From the NCBI GenBank assembly GCA_964606385.1, contig CAZSFZ010000022.1, forward strand, positions 1 through 37,714: a stretch of 37,714 bases of DNA. The letters are read 5' to 3'. The position numbers were made by a program, and so were the translations under genes. A model generated the notes under the pieces. That model was not told where the DNA came from and did no database searches. It saw nothing but the letters and a program-made list of their open reading frames with translations. Within the stretch, counting starts at the first letter, position 1. Each line of letters begins with the position of its first letter. Below, one piece after another: positions 30,631 through 37,714 of this stretch. This stretch comes from Aquincolibacterium sp964606385 (GTDB lineage Bacteria > Omnitrophota > Omnitrophia > Omnitrophales > Aquincolibacteriaceae).

Positions 30631-32016
30631 ATGTTCTCAAAGATCCTGATAGCAAATCGTGGTGAGATCGCAGTACGCGTGATCCGCGCCTGCCGTGAAA
30701 TGGGCATCCAGACCGTGGCGGTATTCTCCAAAGCGGACCGGGAATCCCTGCACGTTAAATTGGCGGATGATGCCATTTGCATCGGTGAAGCGCCCAGTTC
30801 CGAGAGCTACCTCAACATCCCGGCGCTTATTTCCGCGGCGGAGATCGCGGACGTCGAGGCCATCCATCCCGGTTATGGGTTTCTGGCCGAGAACGCGCAC
30901 TTCGCGGAGATTTGCGAATCCTGCCAGATCAAGTTCATCGGGCCGAGGCCCGAAAGCATCCGGATGGCTGGCGATAAATCGGTCGCGCGGCTTGAAATGA
31001 AAAAAGCGGGTGTTCCGATCATCCCGGGCAGCAAGGGAACAGTGAAAGACCAGGAGGAGGCGTTACGCCTCGCGAAAAAGCTTGGATACCCGGTGATCGT
31101 CAAGGCGTCGGCAGGGGGCGGAGGCAAAGGGATCAAGATCGCGCATAATGACGGGAAGCTCATCAGCGCGTTCCTGACGGCTCAAACTGAGGCCGAAGCG
31201 GCATTCGGGAACGGTGAGGTCTATATCGAAAAATTCATCGAAGAGCCGCGACACATCGAAGTGCAGATCATGGCCGATAGTTTCGGGAACGTGGTCCATC
31301 TGGGCGAGCGCGATTGCTCGGTCCAGCGCCGCCATCAGAAATTGATCGAAGAATCTCCCGCGCCGGGGATGAGCGCCAAGCTCCGCAAGAAGATCGGCGA
31401 TGCGGCGATCAAGGCCGCGAAGGCTTTCAAGTACGAGAACGCCGGGACGATCGAATTCCTTCTCGATAAGAACGAGGATTTCTATTTTATGGAGATGAAT
31501 ACGCGGCTCCAGGTCGAGCACCCGGTGACGGAGATGGTGACGGGGCTCGATCTCGTGAAAGAACAGCTGCGCGTCGCGGCTGGCGAAAAACTCAGTTTCA
31601 CGCAGGAGCAGGTCGAGATCACCGGTCACGCGATCGAATGCCGCATCAACGCGGAGGACCCCGACAATAATTTCATGCCGTCGCCCGGGAAGATCGATTT
31701 CTGGCGCATGCCGGGCGGTCCGGGGATCCGGCTCGACAGCCACATCTACACGGGATATTCCATCCCGCCTTTCTATGATTCCATGATCGCGAAGCTGATC
31801 GCCTACGGGAAGAACCGGCAGGACGCGATCACGGTCATGCTTCGGGCGCTCCGGGAGATCGAGGTCAAGCCGGTCAAGACGACGGCGCCGCTCCATGTCC
31901 GCGTGCTGAGCCATCCGCGATTCCGTCAGGGCTCGGTGAACACCAAGTTCATCGAGACGACGATCTTTGGCGACGGTAAGGCGGACGAAGCGGAATCGAA
32001 CAAAGACAAGAAATGA
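30631..32016 (+). CDS. accC: Acetyl-CoA carboxylase biotin carboxylase subunit
   Basis: AccC, 461 residues, carboxylates the biotin on AccB using ATP and bicarbonate, the first step of fatty-acid synthesis. It begins MFSKILIANRGEIAVRVIRAC. The ATP-grasp glycine loop ASAGGGGKGI, the ERDCSVQRRHQK segment, MNTRLQVEHPVTE and FYDSMIAKLIAYG are present. It is about 15 residues longer at the C-terminus than E. coli AccC. The stop overlaps the next start (ATGA). Confidence 0.97.
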   Translation: MFSKILIANRGEIAVRVIRACREMGIQTVAVFSKADRESLHVKLADDAICIGEAPSSESYLNIPALISAAEIADVEAIHPGYGFLAENAHFAEICESCQIKFIGPRPESIRMAGDKSVARLEMKKAGVPIIPGSKGTVKDQEEALRLAKKLGYPVIVKASAGGGGKGIKIAHNDGKLISAFLTAQTEAEAAFGNGEVYIEKFIEEPRHIEVQIMADSFGNVVHLGERDCSVQRRHQKLIEESPAPGMSAKLRKKIGDAAIKAAKAFKYENAGTIEFLLDKNEDFYFMEMNTRLQVEHPVTEMVTGLDLVKEQLRVAAGEKLSFTQEQVEITGHAIECRINAEDPDNNFMPSPGKIDFWRMPGGPGIRLDSHIYTGYSIPPFYDSMIAKLIAYGKNRQDAITVMLRALREIEVKPVKTTAPLHVRVLSHPRFRQGSVNTKFIETTIFGDGKADEAESNKDKK

Positions 32017-32579
32017 AAGTCGCCAACGCTTTCGCCCAGCTTTTCGCGATCTTAGCGTTCCTGACGTTGGGCAGTCTGATGATCATCGTTTCCCTTCATT
32101 TGCTCGCCTTCGATGACGCGATCCTGAAGGTCCAGGAGATCTATCAGAGCAGCTGGCGCTCCATCCAGGTCGGGGTGACCGGCCTTGTGTTTATTATCCT
32201 CGGCCTTTCGTTCGCGAAGATGCTCGTGAAGGCGGGGAGGCCGAACGAAGCTGTTTTCTTTCAGAGTGAGATCGGGCCGATGGTGGTGTCCGCCGCGACG
32301 CTCGGGAATACGGCGGTCAAGGCAGTCAAGCGTTTCCCGCTCGTGAAGAACGTGAAGGCGAAAGTGAATATCCTCGGCAAGAACGTCGAGATCAAGCTGC
32401 GCCTGACGCTTTGGGGAGGCGGCCATGTCCCGACGGTCCTTTCGGAGCTGCAGCAGGAAGTGCAACAGCGCGTCAAGCGGCTGCTGGGGCCCGAGAATCA
32501 GCTGATCGTGATCTGCGACGTGAAGGGCATCGAGGATACGGGATCGGATCTTCCGGATCCGGATGCTTCTAAGAAATAG
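32013..32579 (+). CDS. Alkaline-shock membrane-anchor protein (AmaP-like)
   Basis: This 188-residue protein has two N-terminal transmembrane helices (about 10-32 and 50-71) and a cytoplasmic domain of about 110 residues (VKAKVNILGKNVEIKLRLTL ... VQQRVKRLLG). This is the layout of AmaP, which anchors Asp23-type proteins in Firmicutes; the soluble part itself resembles an Asp23 fold. Its role in this organism is unknown. It is translationally coupled to accC. Confidence 0.75.
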   Translation: MKVANAFAQLFAILAFLTLGSLMIIVSLHLLAFDDAILKVQEIYQSSWRSIQVGVTGLVFIILGLSFAKMLVKAGRPNEAVFFQSEIGPMVVSAATLGNTAVKAVKRFPLVKNVKAKVNILGKNVEIKLRLTLWGGGHVPTVLSELQQEVQQRVKRLLGPENQLIVICDVKGIEDTGSDLPDPDASKK

Positions 32580-32689
32580 CTTTTGCGGAGAGGGTCTTGT
32601 TCCGTTCGGGATTGCGGACAGCCTCCGGTTTGAAATCAATCTCATAACAAAACTCTAATATCATCAACCAATCTCTAAGAGGTGAAGCG

Positions 32690-33718
32690 ATGAAGCGTAT
32701 TGGAATGCTTACGGGTGGCGGTGATTGTCCGGGACTTAACGCGGTGATCCGCGCGATCGTAAAAACGGCGAAAAAGGAAGGCTGGACCTGCATCGGGTTC
32801 CGGCAAGGTTGGAAAGGTATCATTCAAAATATCACGCAAGAGCTAACGCTGGAATCCGTTTCCGGTATTTTGCCGCGCGGCGGGACCATCCTGGGAACGT
32901 CCCGGACGAATCCTTACAAGAATCCCGCGGATGTGGAAAAGGTCCGCGAGAACATCAAAAAGAACAAGCTGGACGCGCTGATCGCGATCGGCGGAGAAGA
33001 TACGCTGGGTGCCGGGAGCAAGCTTTTCAAGGACGGCATTCCGGTGATCGGAGTTCCCAAAACGATCGATAACGACCTGAACGCCACGGATTATACCTTT
33101 GGCTACGATACGGCCTTGAATATCGCCACGGAATGCATCGATCGTCTTCATACGACGGCGGATTCGCATAACCGCGTCATGGTCGTTGAGATCATGGGAC
33201 GGCATGCCGGCTGGATCGCTCTTGAAGCGGGGCTCGCGGGCGGCGCGCATGTGACCCTGATCCCGGAAGTCCCGATGACGGGTGACGAGATCTGTGATTT
33301 CATCAAGAAACGGCACAGCCGCGGCAAGAACTTCAGTATCGTCGCGGTCGCGGAAGGTTTTTCCCTGAAGGGCGAAGACCTGGCGACGACCAAAAAGGAG
33401 CTCGACGCGTTCGGTCATGTTCTTCTGGGCGGGATCGGGGACCGGCTCGCGAAACTGATCGAGAAGAAAACGGGTTTTGAAACCCGTTGCGCGGTGCTCG
33501 GCCATATCCAGCGCGGCGGTTCGCCGACGGCGTTTGACCGGGTGCTCGGGACGCGTTTTGGCGTGAAGGCCGTCGAACTCGTGAAGCTCGAAAAATTCGG
33601 GTACATGGCGGCGCTTCGGGGCCGTGATATTGTGGAGGTCCCTCTCGCGGATGCCGTCGGCTCGCTCAAGACCGTGCCGATGGATCTTTATGACGTCTCC
33701 AAGATCTTTTTCGGTTAA
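32690..33718 (+). CDS. pfp: 6-phosphofructokinase, predicted pyrophosphate-dependent
   Basis: This 342-residue PFK phosphorylates fructose 6-phosphate. The fold signatures GGGDCPGLNAVIRAI, GGTILGTSR, catalytic TID127-N-D129 and IMGRHAGWIALE are present. Residue 104 is Asp (G101-G-E-D104-T) and residue 124 is Lys (PK124TIDND). In ATP enzymes both are Gly. Asp104 and Lys124 are the established markers of PPi-dependent PFKs, and G-G-E-D-T is known from the Amycolatopsis-type enzyme. A PPi enzyme can run reversibly and spare ATP. AAGAGGTGAA precedes the ATG. Confidence 0.92.
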   Translation: MKRIGMLTGGGDCPGLNAVIRAIVKTAKKEGWTCIGFRQGWKGIIQNITQELTLESVSGILPRGGTILGTSRTNPYKNPADVEKVRENIKKNKLDALIAIGGEDTLGAGSKLFKDGIPVIGVPKTIDNDLNATDYTFGYDTALNIATECIDRLHTTADSHNRVMVVEIMGRHAGWIALEAGLAGGAHVTLIPEVPMTGDEICDFIKKRHSRGKNFSIVAVAEGFSLKGEDLATTKKELDAFGHVLLGGIGDRLAKLIEKKTGFETRCAVLGHIQRGGSPTAFDRVLGTRFGVKAVELVKLEKFGYMAALRGRDIVEVPLADAVGSLKTVPMDLYDVSKIFFG

Positions 33719-33722
33719 TTCC

Positions 33723-34295
33723 ATGAAAAATACGATCGAGAGCCTCGTCCAGGGGCATCAGGAAGCGTTTCAGAAAACCTTCGGTCCGGCGCAGTATGAG
33801 CTGATGGATAAGATGGCGCATGCCATCATTCACGCTTTGAAAGCCGGAAATAAGGTGCTTTTGTGCGGGAACGGCGGTTCCGCCTCCGATTCGCTTCACA
33901 TCGCCGCGGAATTCGTGGGCCGTTTCGAAAAGAACCGGCGCAGCCTTCCGGCAATTGCGCTGACGGCGGATATCGCGGCGCTTACGGCGATCGGGAACGA
34001 TTTTGGTTTTGAAAAAGTTTTTTCCCGTCAGATCGAAGGCTTGGGGAAGAAGGGGGATGTCCTGATCGTGCTTTCCACGAGCGGACGCTCTCCCAATATC
34101 CTTGACGCGATCACGCAGGCGAAAAGCCAGGGCATCATGACGCTGGGTTTTACGGGGAAGGACGGCGGCGTGATGAAGGATGCCGTGGACCTTTGTTTTG
34201 TCGTAAAAGCTCAAAAAACGACTTACATCCAGGAAGCGCACATGACGGCTTTGCATGCCATCTGTGAAGTCGTGGAATCGATCCTTTTCGGATAA
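33723..34295 (+). CDS. gmhA: Phosphoheptose isomerase
   Basis: GmhA, 190 residues, converts sedoheptulose 7-phosphate to D-glycero-D-manno-heptose 7-phosphate, the first step of ADP-heptose synthesis for LPS core. A SIS domain is clear: LLCGNGGSASDSLHIAAEFVGRF, ALTADIAALTAIGNDFGFEKVFSRQ, STSGRSPN, and the C-terminal EAHMTALHAICEVVE helix. The start at ATG 33723 is 2 nt after the pfp stop. The longer in-frame extension overlaps pfp and is not GmhA-like. Confidence 0.95.
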   Translation: MKNTIESLVQGHQEAFQKTFGPAQYELMDKMAHAIIHALKAGNKVLLCGNGGSASDSLHIAAEFVGRFEKNRRSLPAIALTADIAALTAIGNDFGFEKVFSRQIEGLGKKGDVLIVLSTSGRSPNILDAITQAKSQGIMTLGFTGKDGGVMKDAVDLCFVVKAQKTTYIQEAHMTALHAICEVVESILFG

Positions 34296-34299
34296 CCGT

Positions 34300-34773
34300 A
34301 TGGCCTCCAAGATCCTGACAAAGAATAGTTTGGCTCGCGTCGTCCGACGTCTGCGTTCGCAGGGAAAGCGTATTGCTTTTACGAACGGGACGTTTGATAT
34401 CCTGCATCTGGGTCATGTGACTTATCTTCAGAAGGCCCGCCAGTCGGCGGATGCTTTGATCGTGGGTGTCAACACGGACCGCTCGGTAAAAACCTATAAA
34501 GATCCCAGCCGTCCGGTCAATCCCGAACAAGACCGCATCAGGGTGCTTACGGCGCTTGCATGCGTCGATCACGCTATTTTGTTCAATGATCCTACCCCGC
34601 TCAAGCTGATCCAGGCGATCAAGCCCGATGTGCTCGTCAAAGGGGCCGACTGGGCGATCAAGGACATTGTGGGAGCCAAGGAAGTGATGGCTTGGGGCGG
34701 GAAGGTGAAGCGGATCGCGTTTGTGAAGGGACGGTCCTCGACGCGCGTCATTAAGATCCTGAAATTGGCCTAA
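34300..34773 (+). CDS. rfaE2: D-glycero-beta-D-manno-heptose 1-phosphate adenylyltransferase
   Basis: This 157-residue nucleotidyltransferase corresponds to the C-terminal (adenylyl) half of HldE as a stand-alone protein (HldC/RfaE2). It makes ADP-heptose. The cytidylyltransferase-type FTNGTFDILHLGHVTYLQ (HxGH), VGVNTDRSVK, LVKGADW and RSSTRVI motifs are intact. ATG 34300 follows the gmhA stop by 4 nt. The kinase half (RfaE1) is not fused here; the PfkB-family gene at 35456 is a possible partner. Confidence 0.93.
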   Translation: MASKILTKNSLARVVRRLRSQGKRIAFTNGTFDILHLGHVTYLQKARQSADALIVGVNTDRSVKTYKDPSRPVNPEQDRIRVLTALACVDHAILFNDPTPLKLIQAIKPDVLVKGADWAIKDIVGAKEVMAWGGKVKRIAFVKGRSSTRVIKILKLA

Positions 34774-34776
34774 GTC

Positions 34777-35436
34777 ATGGAGTGGAAGCGAAAACTGCTC
34801 AACGGATTTCGCTTATACGCAGTCACGGATCTGAAGTACGAAAGCGCTCTTCCGCTTCGGAAGATCGAAGCGGCTTACCGGGGCGGGGCGGATGTCGTCC
34901 AGCTTCGCTCGAAGGTTCTGCCGGATGCAGCCCTGATACGCTTGGGCATGAAAATTTGCAAGATCGCTGCCAAATACCGGAAGCTGTTCTTTGTGAACGA
35001 CCGGGTGGATATCGCGCTCGCGACAAGAGCCGATGGGGTCCACTTGGGCCAGGACGATATGCCGGTCCGCGTGGCGCGTCAAATGGCGCAGCAATGCGGG
35101 CAGAAGCTGATCGTTGGGAAATCAACCCACAGCCTGGAACAGGCGCGGGCCGCTGTGCGGGAAGGGGCCGATTACATCGGTGTCGGGCCCGTATTCCGGA
35201 CGCCCACAAAGCCCGGCGTGAGATCCGTCGGTTTGAGTTTTGTGAGGCAAGCCGCGAAGCACATCCGTATCCCGTGGGTTGCGATCGGCGGGATCGATCT
35301 TTCGAATATGCGCGAGGTGGTCGCGGCGGGAGCGATCAGGATCGCGGTAGTTCGGGCGATCTTTGCCGCGGCGGACCCGGCAGGCGCCGCACGTGAACTG
35401 AAACACCAGCTCTCTGTTGATTTGTTAAAATTTTAG
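34777..35436 (+). CDS. thiE: Thiamine-phosphate synthase
   Basis: ThiE, 219 residues, joins HMP-diphosphate and the thiazole phosphate to form thiamine phosphate. The (beta/alpha)8 signatures LYAVTD, GADVVQLRSK, FFVNDRVDIALATRADGVHLGQDDMP, GKSTHS, GADYIGVGPVFRTPTKPG and AIGGID are all present. It starts 4 nt after rfaE2. No THI riboswitch is seen; it simply rides in the operon. Confidence 0.94.
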   Translation: MEWKRKLLNGFRLYAVTDLKYESALPLRKIEAAYRGGADVVQLRSKVLPDAALIRLGMKICKIAAKYRKLFFVNDRVDIALATRADGVHLGQDDMPVRVARQMAQQCGQKLIVGKSTHSLEQARAAVREGADYIGVGPVFRTPTKPGVRSVGLSFVRQAAKHIRIPWVAIGGIDLSNMREVVAAGAIRIAVVRAIFAAADPAGAARELKHQLSVDLLKF

Positions 35437-35455
35437 ATACCGGAAAGGCGTAAAA

Positions 35456-36370
35456 ATGTCAAAACCTCCTTATCTGATCGTGATCGGAACCGTTGCCATC
35501 GATGAACTGTCCACGCCGTTTGGGGCGTTGCAGACCGTTTTTGGAGGTTCCGCTTCCTATTTTTCATATGCCGCGAGCTTCTTTACCAAGGTCGGCGTGG
35601 TGGCGGTCGTTGGGCAGGATTTCCCGGAGGAGTACCGCAAGGTGCTTCTGGAAAAAGACGTCGATCTCAGCCATCTGGTAACCCTGCCGGGCAAGACGTT
35701 CCACTGGAAGGGAAAATACGAAGCGGACATGAATTCCGCGATCACGCTGCAGACGGACTTGAATGTGCTGCTCGATTTCAAGCCTCAGCTCAAATATGAA
35801 AAAACCCCGGAATTCGTGTTTCTCGCGAACGTGGACCCGGACCTCCAGCTCAGCGTGCTTGACCAGGTGCACGGCGCGTCGCTCAAGTTCGTCGCGTGCG
35901 ACACGATGAACTTTTGGATCCAGAATAAACGGGCTTCGGTCGAAAAAGTGCTGAGCCGCGTTCACGCGGTCTTCATGAACGATGGCGAGGCGCGCCAGCT
36001 CACGGGGCAGGTGAATCTCATCAAGGCGGCTCAGATGATCCATAATATGGGGCCGGAATACGTGATCATCAAAAAAGGGGAGCATGGCGCGCTTCTTTAC
36101 AGCCATGAAGGCCTTTTTGTTTATCCGGCCTACCCGCTGGAAAATGTTTATGACCCGACCGGTGCGGGGGACAGTTTCGCGGGGGGTGTCATGGGGTATC
36201 TTGCAGCGGCGCGCAAGGTGAACCTGAAGACCATGAAGACGGCGATCGCGTACGGGACCATTGTGGCGTCTTTTACCGTCGAGAAATTCGGACTCGAACG
36301 GCTCCGCGAAGTGAAGCGCGAGCATTTTGACAAACGCCTGGAAGTTTTGAAAAAAATCTGTAAAATCTGA
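35456..36370 (+). CDS. PfkB-family carbohydrate kinase, substrate unknown
   Basis: This 304-residue protein has the ribokinase fold. The N-terminal VFGGSASYFSYAAS resembles the substrate-binding GG motif. The C-terminal PTGAGDSFAGGVMGYL carries the catalytic Asp and anion hole. ACDTMNFWI and VFMNDGEARQLTG are typical of the family. It lies 19 nt after thiE and downstream of gmhA-rfaE2. Bacterial ADP-heptose synthesis needs a PfkB-type heptose 7-phosphate kinase (RfaE1), and none other is in the window, but the sequence does not prove that role. A 7-bp perfect hairpin (36370-36376/36381-36387) directly follows the stop. Confidence 0.82.
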   Translation: MSKPPYLIVIGTVAIDELSTPFGALQTVFGGSASYFSYAASFFTKVGVVAVVGQDFPEEYRKVLLEKDVDLSHLVTLPGKTFHWKGKYEADMNSAITLQTDLNVLLDFKPQLKYEKTPEFVFLANVDPDLQLSVLDQVHGASLKFVACDTMNFWIQNKRASVEKVLSRVHAVFMNDGEARQLTGQVNLIKAAQMIHNMGPEYVIIKKGEHGALLYSHEGLFVYPAYPLENVYDPTGAGDSFAGGVMGYLAAARKVNLKTMKTAIAYGTIVASFTVEKFGLERLREVKREHFDKRLEVLKKICKI

Positions 36371-36390
36371 TCTGCCAAGAGGCAGATAAG

Positions 36391-36520
36391 ATACAAGCTC
36401 CAAGATGCAATAACCAAACAATTTTTGGCGAAGCAAGTTCAATGCGCGGAAAGAGGTGGCGTGTTGGGCCTTTAGAATTTGAATATTATTTGGATTTTGT
36501 TTCTTGGAATTTGGTTATTA
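36391..36520 (+). repeat. Degenerate intergenic inverted repeat, copy 2
   Basis: Related to 14671-14783. The left arm has ACAAGCTCCAAG and ATAACCAAACAAT. The right arm has TTTAGAATTTG, TTTGTTTCTTGGAATTTGG and TTATT. The left motif AACCAAACAAT and the right motif TTAGAATTTG are shared by both copies. The 50-base centre differs. Confidence 0.55.
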
Positions 36521-36534
36521 AGGAAGATCTTCAC

Positions 36535-36605
36535 GCGGGATTAGTACAATGGTAGTACAACAGCTTCCCAAGCTGTGGACACGGGTTCGATTCCCGTATC
36601 CCGCT
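36535..36605 (+). tRNA. tRNA-Gly (CCC)
   Basis: Acceptor 36535-36541 pairs with 36598-36604 and the discriminator is T36605, normal for Gly. Anticodon stem ACAGC/GCTGT with loop T-T-C-C-C-A-A gives CCC (codon GGG). No CCA is encoded. Confidence 0.95.
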
Positions 36606-36627
36606 AATTTTTGTTCGGCAAAAATTA
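36605..36627 (+). other. Trailer hairpin at the 3' end of tRNA-Gly
   Basis: Perfect 9-bp stem, 36605-36613 with 36619-36627, loop TTCGG. It begins exactly at the discriminator base, the same arrangement as behind tRNA-Leu, so it is probably a 3'-processing element. Confidence 0.6.
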
Positions 36628-36632
36628 ACGAG

Positions 36633-36658
36633 GCTCGCCTTTAGGGCGGGCTTTTTTT
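36633..36658 (+). terminator. Intrinsic terminator of tRNA-Gly
   Basis: GCTCGCC (36633-36639) pairs with GGCGGGC (36645-36651) with one T-G, followed by T7 at 36652-36658. The T-run ends one base before the ATG of the NUDIX gene. Confidence 0.8.
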
Positions 36659-37189
36659 ATGAGAAAAAAAACGTACTGTGTCTCCAAGAAAAAAGTCATC
36701 TTCGCCAAAGGTCCGATCCGCCTTGTGGACTGCATGGTCAGGACGCCTCAGGGGAAGCTCCTTTCTCGCCAGATCCTGGAACATCCCGGCTGTGTCGTGA
36801 TCATTCCTGAGACAGAGGACGGAAAATTCATCCTGGTCCGCCAATACCGTTTTCCACTGGAGCGCCATCTCTGGGAGTTCCCGGCCGGAGGCCGGGAATC
36901 AGGCGAAACCTTTCCCCACGCCGCCAAGCGGGAGCTTATGGAAGAGATCGGAATGAAGCCGGGGAAGCTCCGGAAACTGCTCGAGTTCTATCCGACGCCG
37001 GGTGTTTCGGGTGAAAAAATGCATGTATTTCTGGCGTCCGGCCTCAAGCCTGCTGTGGCCGTCAAGGATGAGGACGAGGAATTCGAGATAGGCGTCTTTA
37101 GCCTGGCGGAGATAGGCCGGATGATCCGCCGCCGTAAGATCGTGGATGGGAAGACGATCATCGGATTTTTTTATTTAAAAAACGCCTGA
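36659..37189 (+). CDS. NUDIX hydrolase, ADP-ribose pyrophosphatase-like
   Basis: This 176-residue protein probably hydrolyses ADP-ribose or a related nucleoside diphosphate. The Nudix box G-x5-E-x7-R-E-x2-E-E-x-G is complete (GGRESGE ... RELMEEIGM). The preceding VVIIPETEDGKFILVRQYRFP and WEFPAGG, and the following LLEFYPTPGVSGEKMHVFLA, are typical of the ADP-ribose pyrophosphatase subfamily. The ATG at 36659 abuts a terminator T-run, leaving no Shine-Dalgarno; a later start is possible but would remove part of the N-terminal strand. Confidence 0.88.
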   Translation: MRKKTYCVSKKKVIFAKGPIRLVDCMVRTPQGKLLSRQILEHPGCVVIIPETEDGKFILVRQYRFPLERHLWEFPAGGRESGETFPHAAKRELMEEIGMKPGKLRKLLEFYPTPGVSGEKMHVFLASGLKPAVAVKDEDEEFEIGVFSLAEIGRMIRRRKIVDGKTIIGFFYLKNA

Positions 37190-37313
37190 AATCAGTAGAA
37201 TACGTACCGCCTGCCTTGCCCTAGATGTCATTAAAAGAAAATGAAGCGCGGGGCGTAGTGTATCCGCACGAAATCAGCCTTCATGGACGAAGGATCCCGA
37301 AGGGACGCGAGAA

Positions 37314-37714
37314 ATGAAAGAGCAGGGTTTGTATCATCCCAGTTTGGAGCACGACGCTTGCGGCGTAGGTTTCGTCGTCAAGATCGACGGGACTCGCACG
37401 CACCAGGTGGTCCGTGACGGCGTCCAGATCCTGAAGAACCTCGTCCACCGCGGCGCGGTCGGCGGGGACCTCAAGACAGGCGACGGCGCCGGGATGCTCC
37501 TTCAGATCCCGCATAAATTTTTCTCAAAAGCCCTCAAATTTCCACTCCCCTCAGAGGGGAAGTACGGTGTGGGCATGCTGTTCCTTCCTCGGGCCGAGAA
37601 GGATGCCGAACGCGCCCGGAAAATGATCGCCGATCAAACAGTCCGGGAAGGCGGCAAGGTCCTTGGCTGGCGTGAAGTGCCCGTCCATCCGGATTGTCTC
37701 GGGGAGATGGCCCG
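37314..37714 (+). CDS. gltB: Glutamate synthase large subunit, N-terminal part (runs off the window)
   Basis: An open frame from ATG 37314 continues past the end; 133 codons are visible. It starts MKEQGLYHPSLEHDACGVGF. Residues 1-15 match the propeptide of GltB and C16 would be the N-terminal nucleophile of the glutamine amidotransferase (class II) domain after cleavage. The following ILKNLVHRGAVGGD and TGDGAGMLLQIPHKF are GltB hallmarks. It transfers the amide of glutamine to 2-oxoglutarate. The 124-bp gap upstream holds nothing I recognise. Confidence 0.95.
   Translation, partial: MKEQGLYHPSLEHDACGVGFVVKIDGTRTHQVVRDGVQILKNLVHRGAVGGDLKTGDGAGMLLQIPHKFFSKALKFPLPSEGKYGVGMLFLPRAEKDAERARKMIADQTVREGGKVLGWREVPVHPDCLGEMA

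Noticed and set aside
33624..33722. N-terminal extension of gmhA inside pfp
   Set aside because: The added 33 residues are translated from the pfp reading region in another frame; GmhA homology begins at 33723.
34774..34776. TPP (THI) riboswitch for thiE
   Set aside because: thiE starts 4 nt after the previous gene, so there is no leader; no THI-box sequence is seen upstream.
1..37714. CRISPR arrays, insertion sequences, rRNA genes
   Set aside because: I looked for regularly spaced direct repeats, transposase frames and rRNA core sequences and found none.

Overview
The window is a gene-dense stretch of a Gram-negative bacterial chromosome of moderately high GC, with nearly every gene on the + strand. 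ADP-heptose genes (gmhA, rfaE2) imply an outer membrane with LPS. A 2,407-residue mosaic protein with a Sec signal and repeated R-S-E-x-R linkers, threonyl- and phenylalanyl-tRNA synthetases without their usual accessory domains, and an EF-P with the P-G-N-L-R loop all fit a PVC-related lineage. My best guess is Omnitrophota (former OP3). That assignment is recall and inference; there is no rRNA in the window to test it.

Layout. 1-6336: tRNA-Val(GAC), a DD-carboxypeptidase, a glycoamylase-like lipoprotein and pgeF joined by 4-nt overlaps, then efp, two tandem hairpins, tRNA-Val(CAC) and a FecR-domain protein. 6363-9388: tRNA-Leu(CAG), a GAF-GAF-GGDEF diguanylate cyclase, then smpB beside its partner ssrA (tmRNA) and a double terminator. 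9416-11608: a short type II DnaJ and a LOG-family protein, then tRNA-Val(TAC) followed by a structured element that duplicates the tRNA 3' end, then tRNA-Asp(GTC). 11694-17910: the classic translation cluster thrS-infC-rpmI-rplT-pheS-pheT. 17995-19332: rarA.

19333-28165 is the least ordinary part. An AT-rich stretch leads into a promoter, a 55-codon small ORF with a good Shine-Dalgarno, and a STAS-PilZ protein overlapping it by 4 nt. Then comes the 7.2-kb giant gene, closed by a terminator. Immediately after it a perfect-consensus promoter drives what looks like an ~80-nt small RNA ending in a strong terminator.

28166-37714: a DUF1844 protein and a flippase-like membrane protein; aroQ, accB, accC and an AmaP-like protein; a phosphofructokinase with the residues of the pyrophosphate-dependent type; gmhA, rfaE2, thiE and a PfkB-family kinase; tRNA-Gly(CCC), a NUDIX hydrolase and the 5' end of gltB, which runs off the window.

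How the genes fit together: the bulk is housekeeping (translation, trans-translation rescue, fatty-acid carboxylation, shikimate, LPS heptose, PPi glycolysis). A diguanylate cyclase and a PilZ receptor indicate c-di-GMP signalling. The best candidates for something new are the giant protein built of motif-bounded segments (possibly a polyprotein), the small RNA beside it, the unusually long predicted tmRNA tag, and the tRNA-derived element at 11213-11430.
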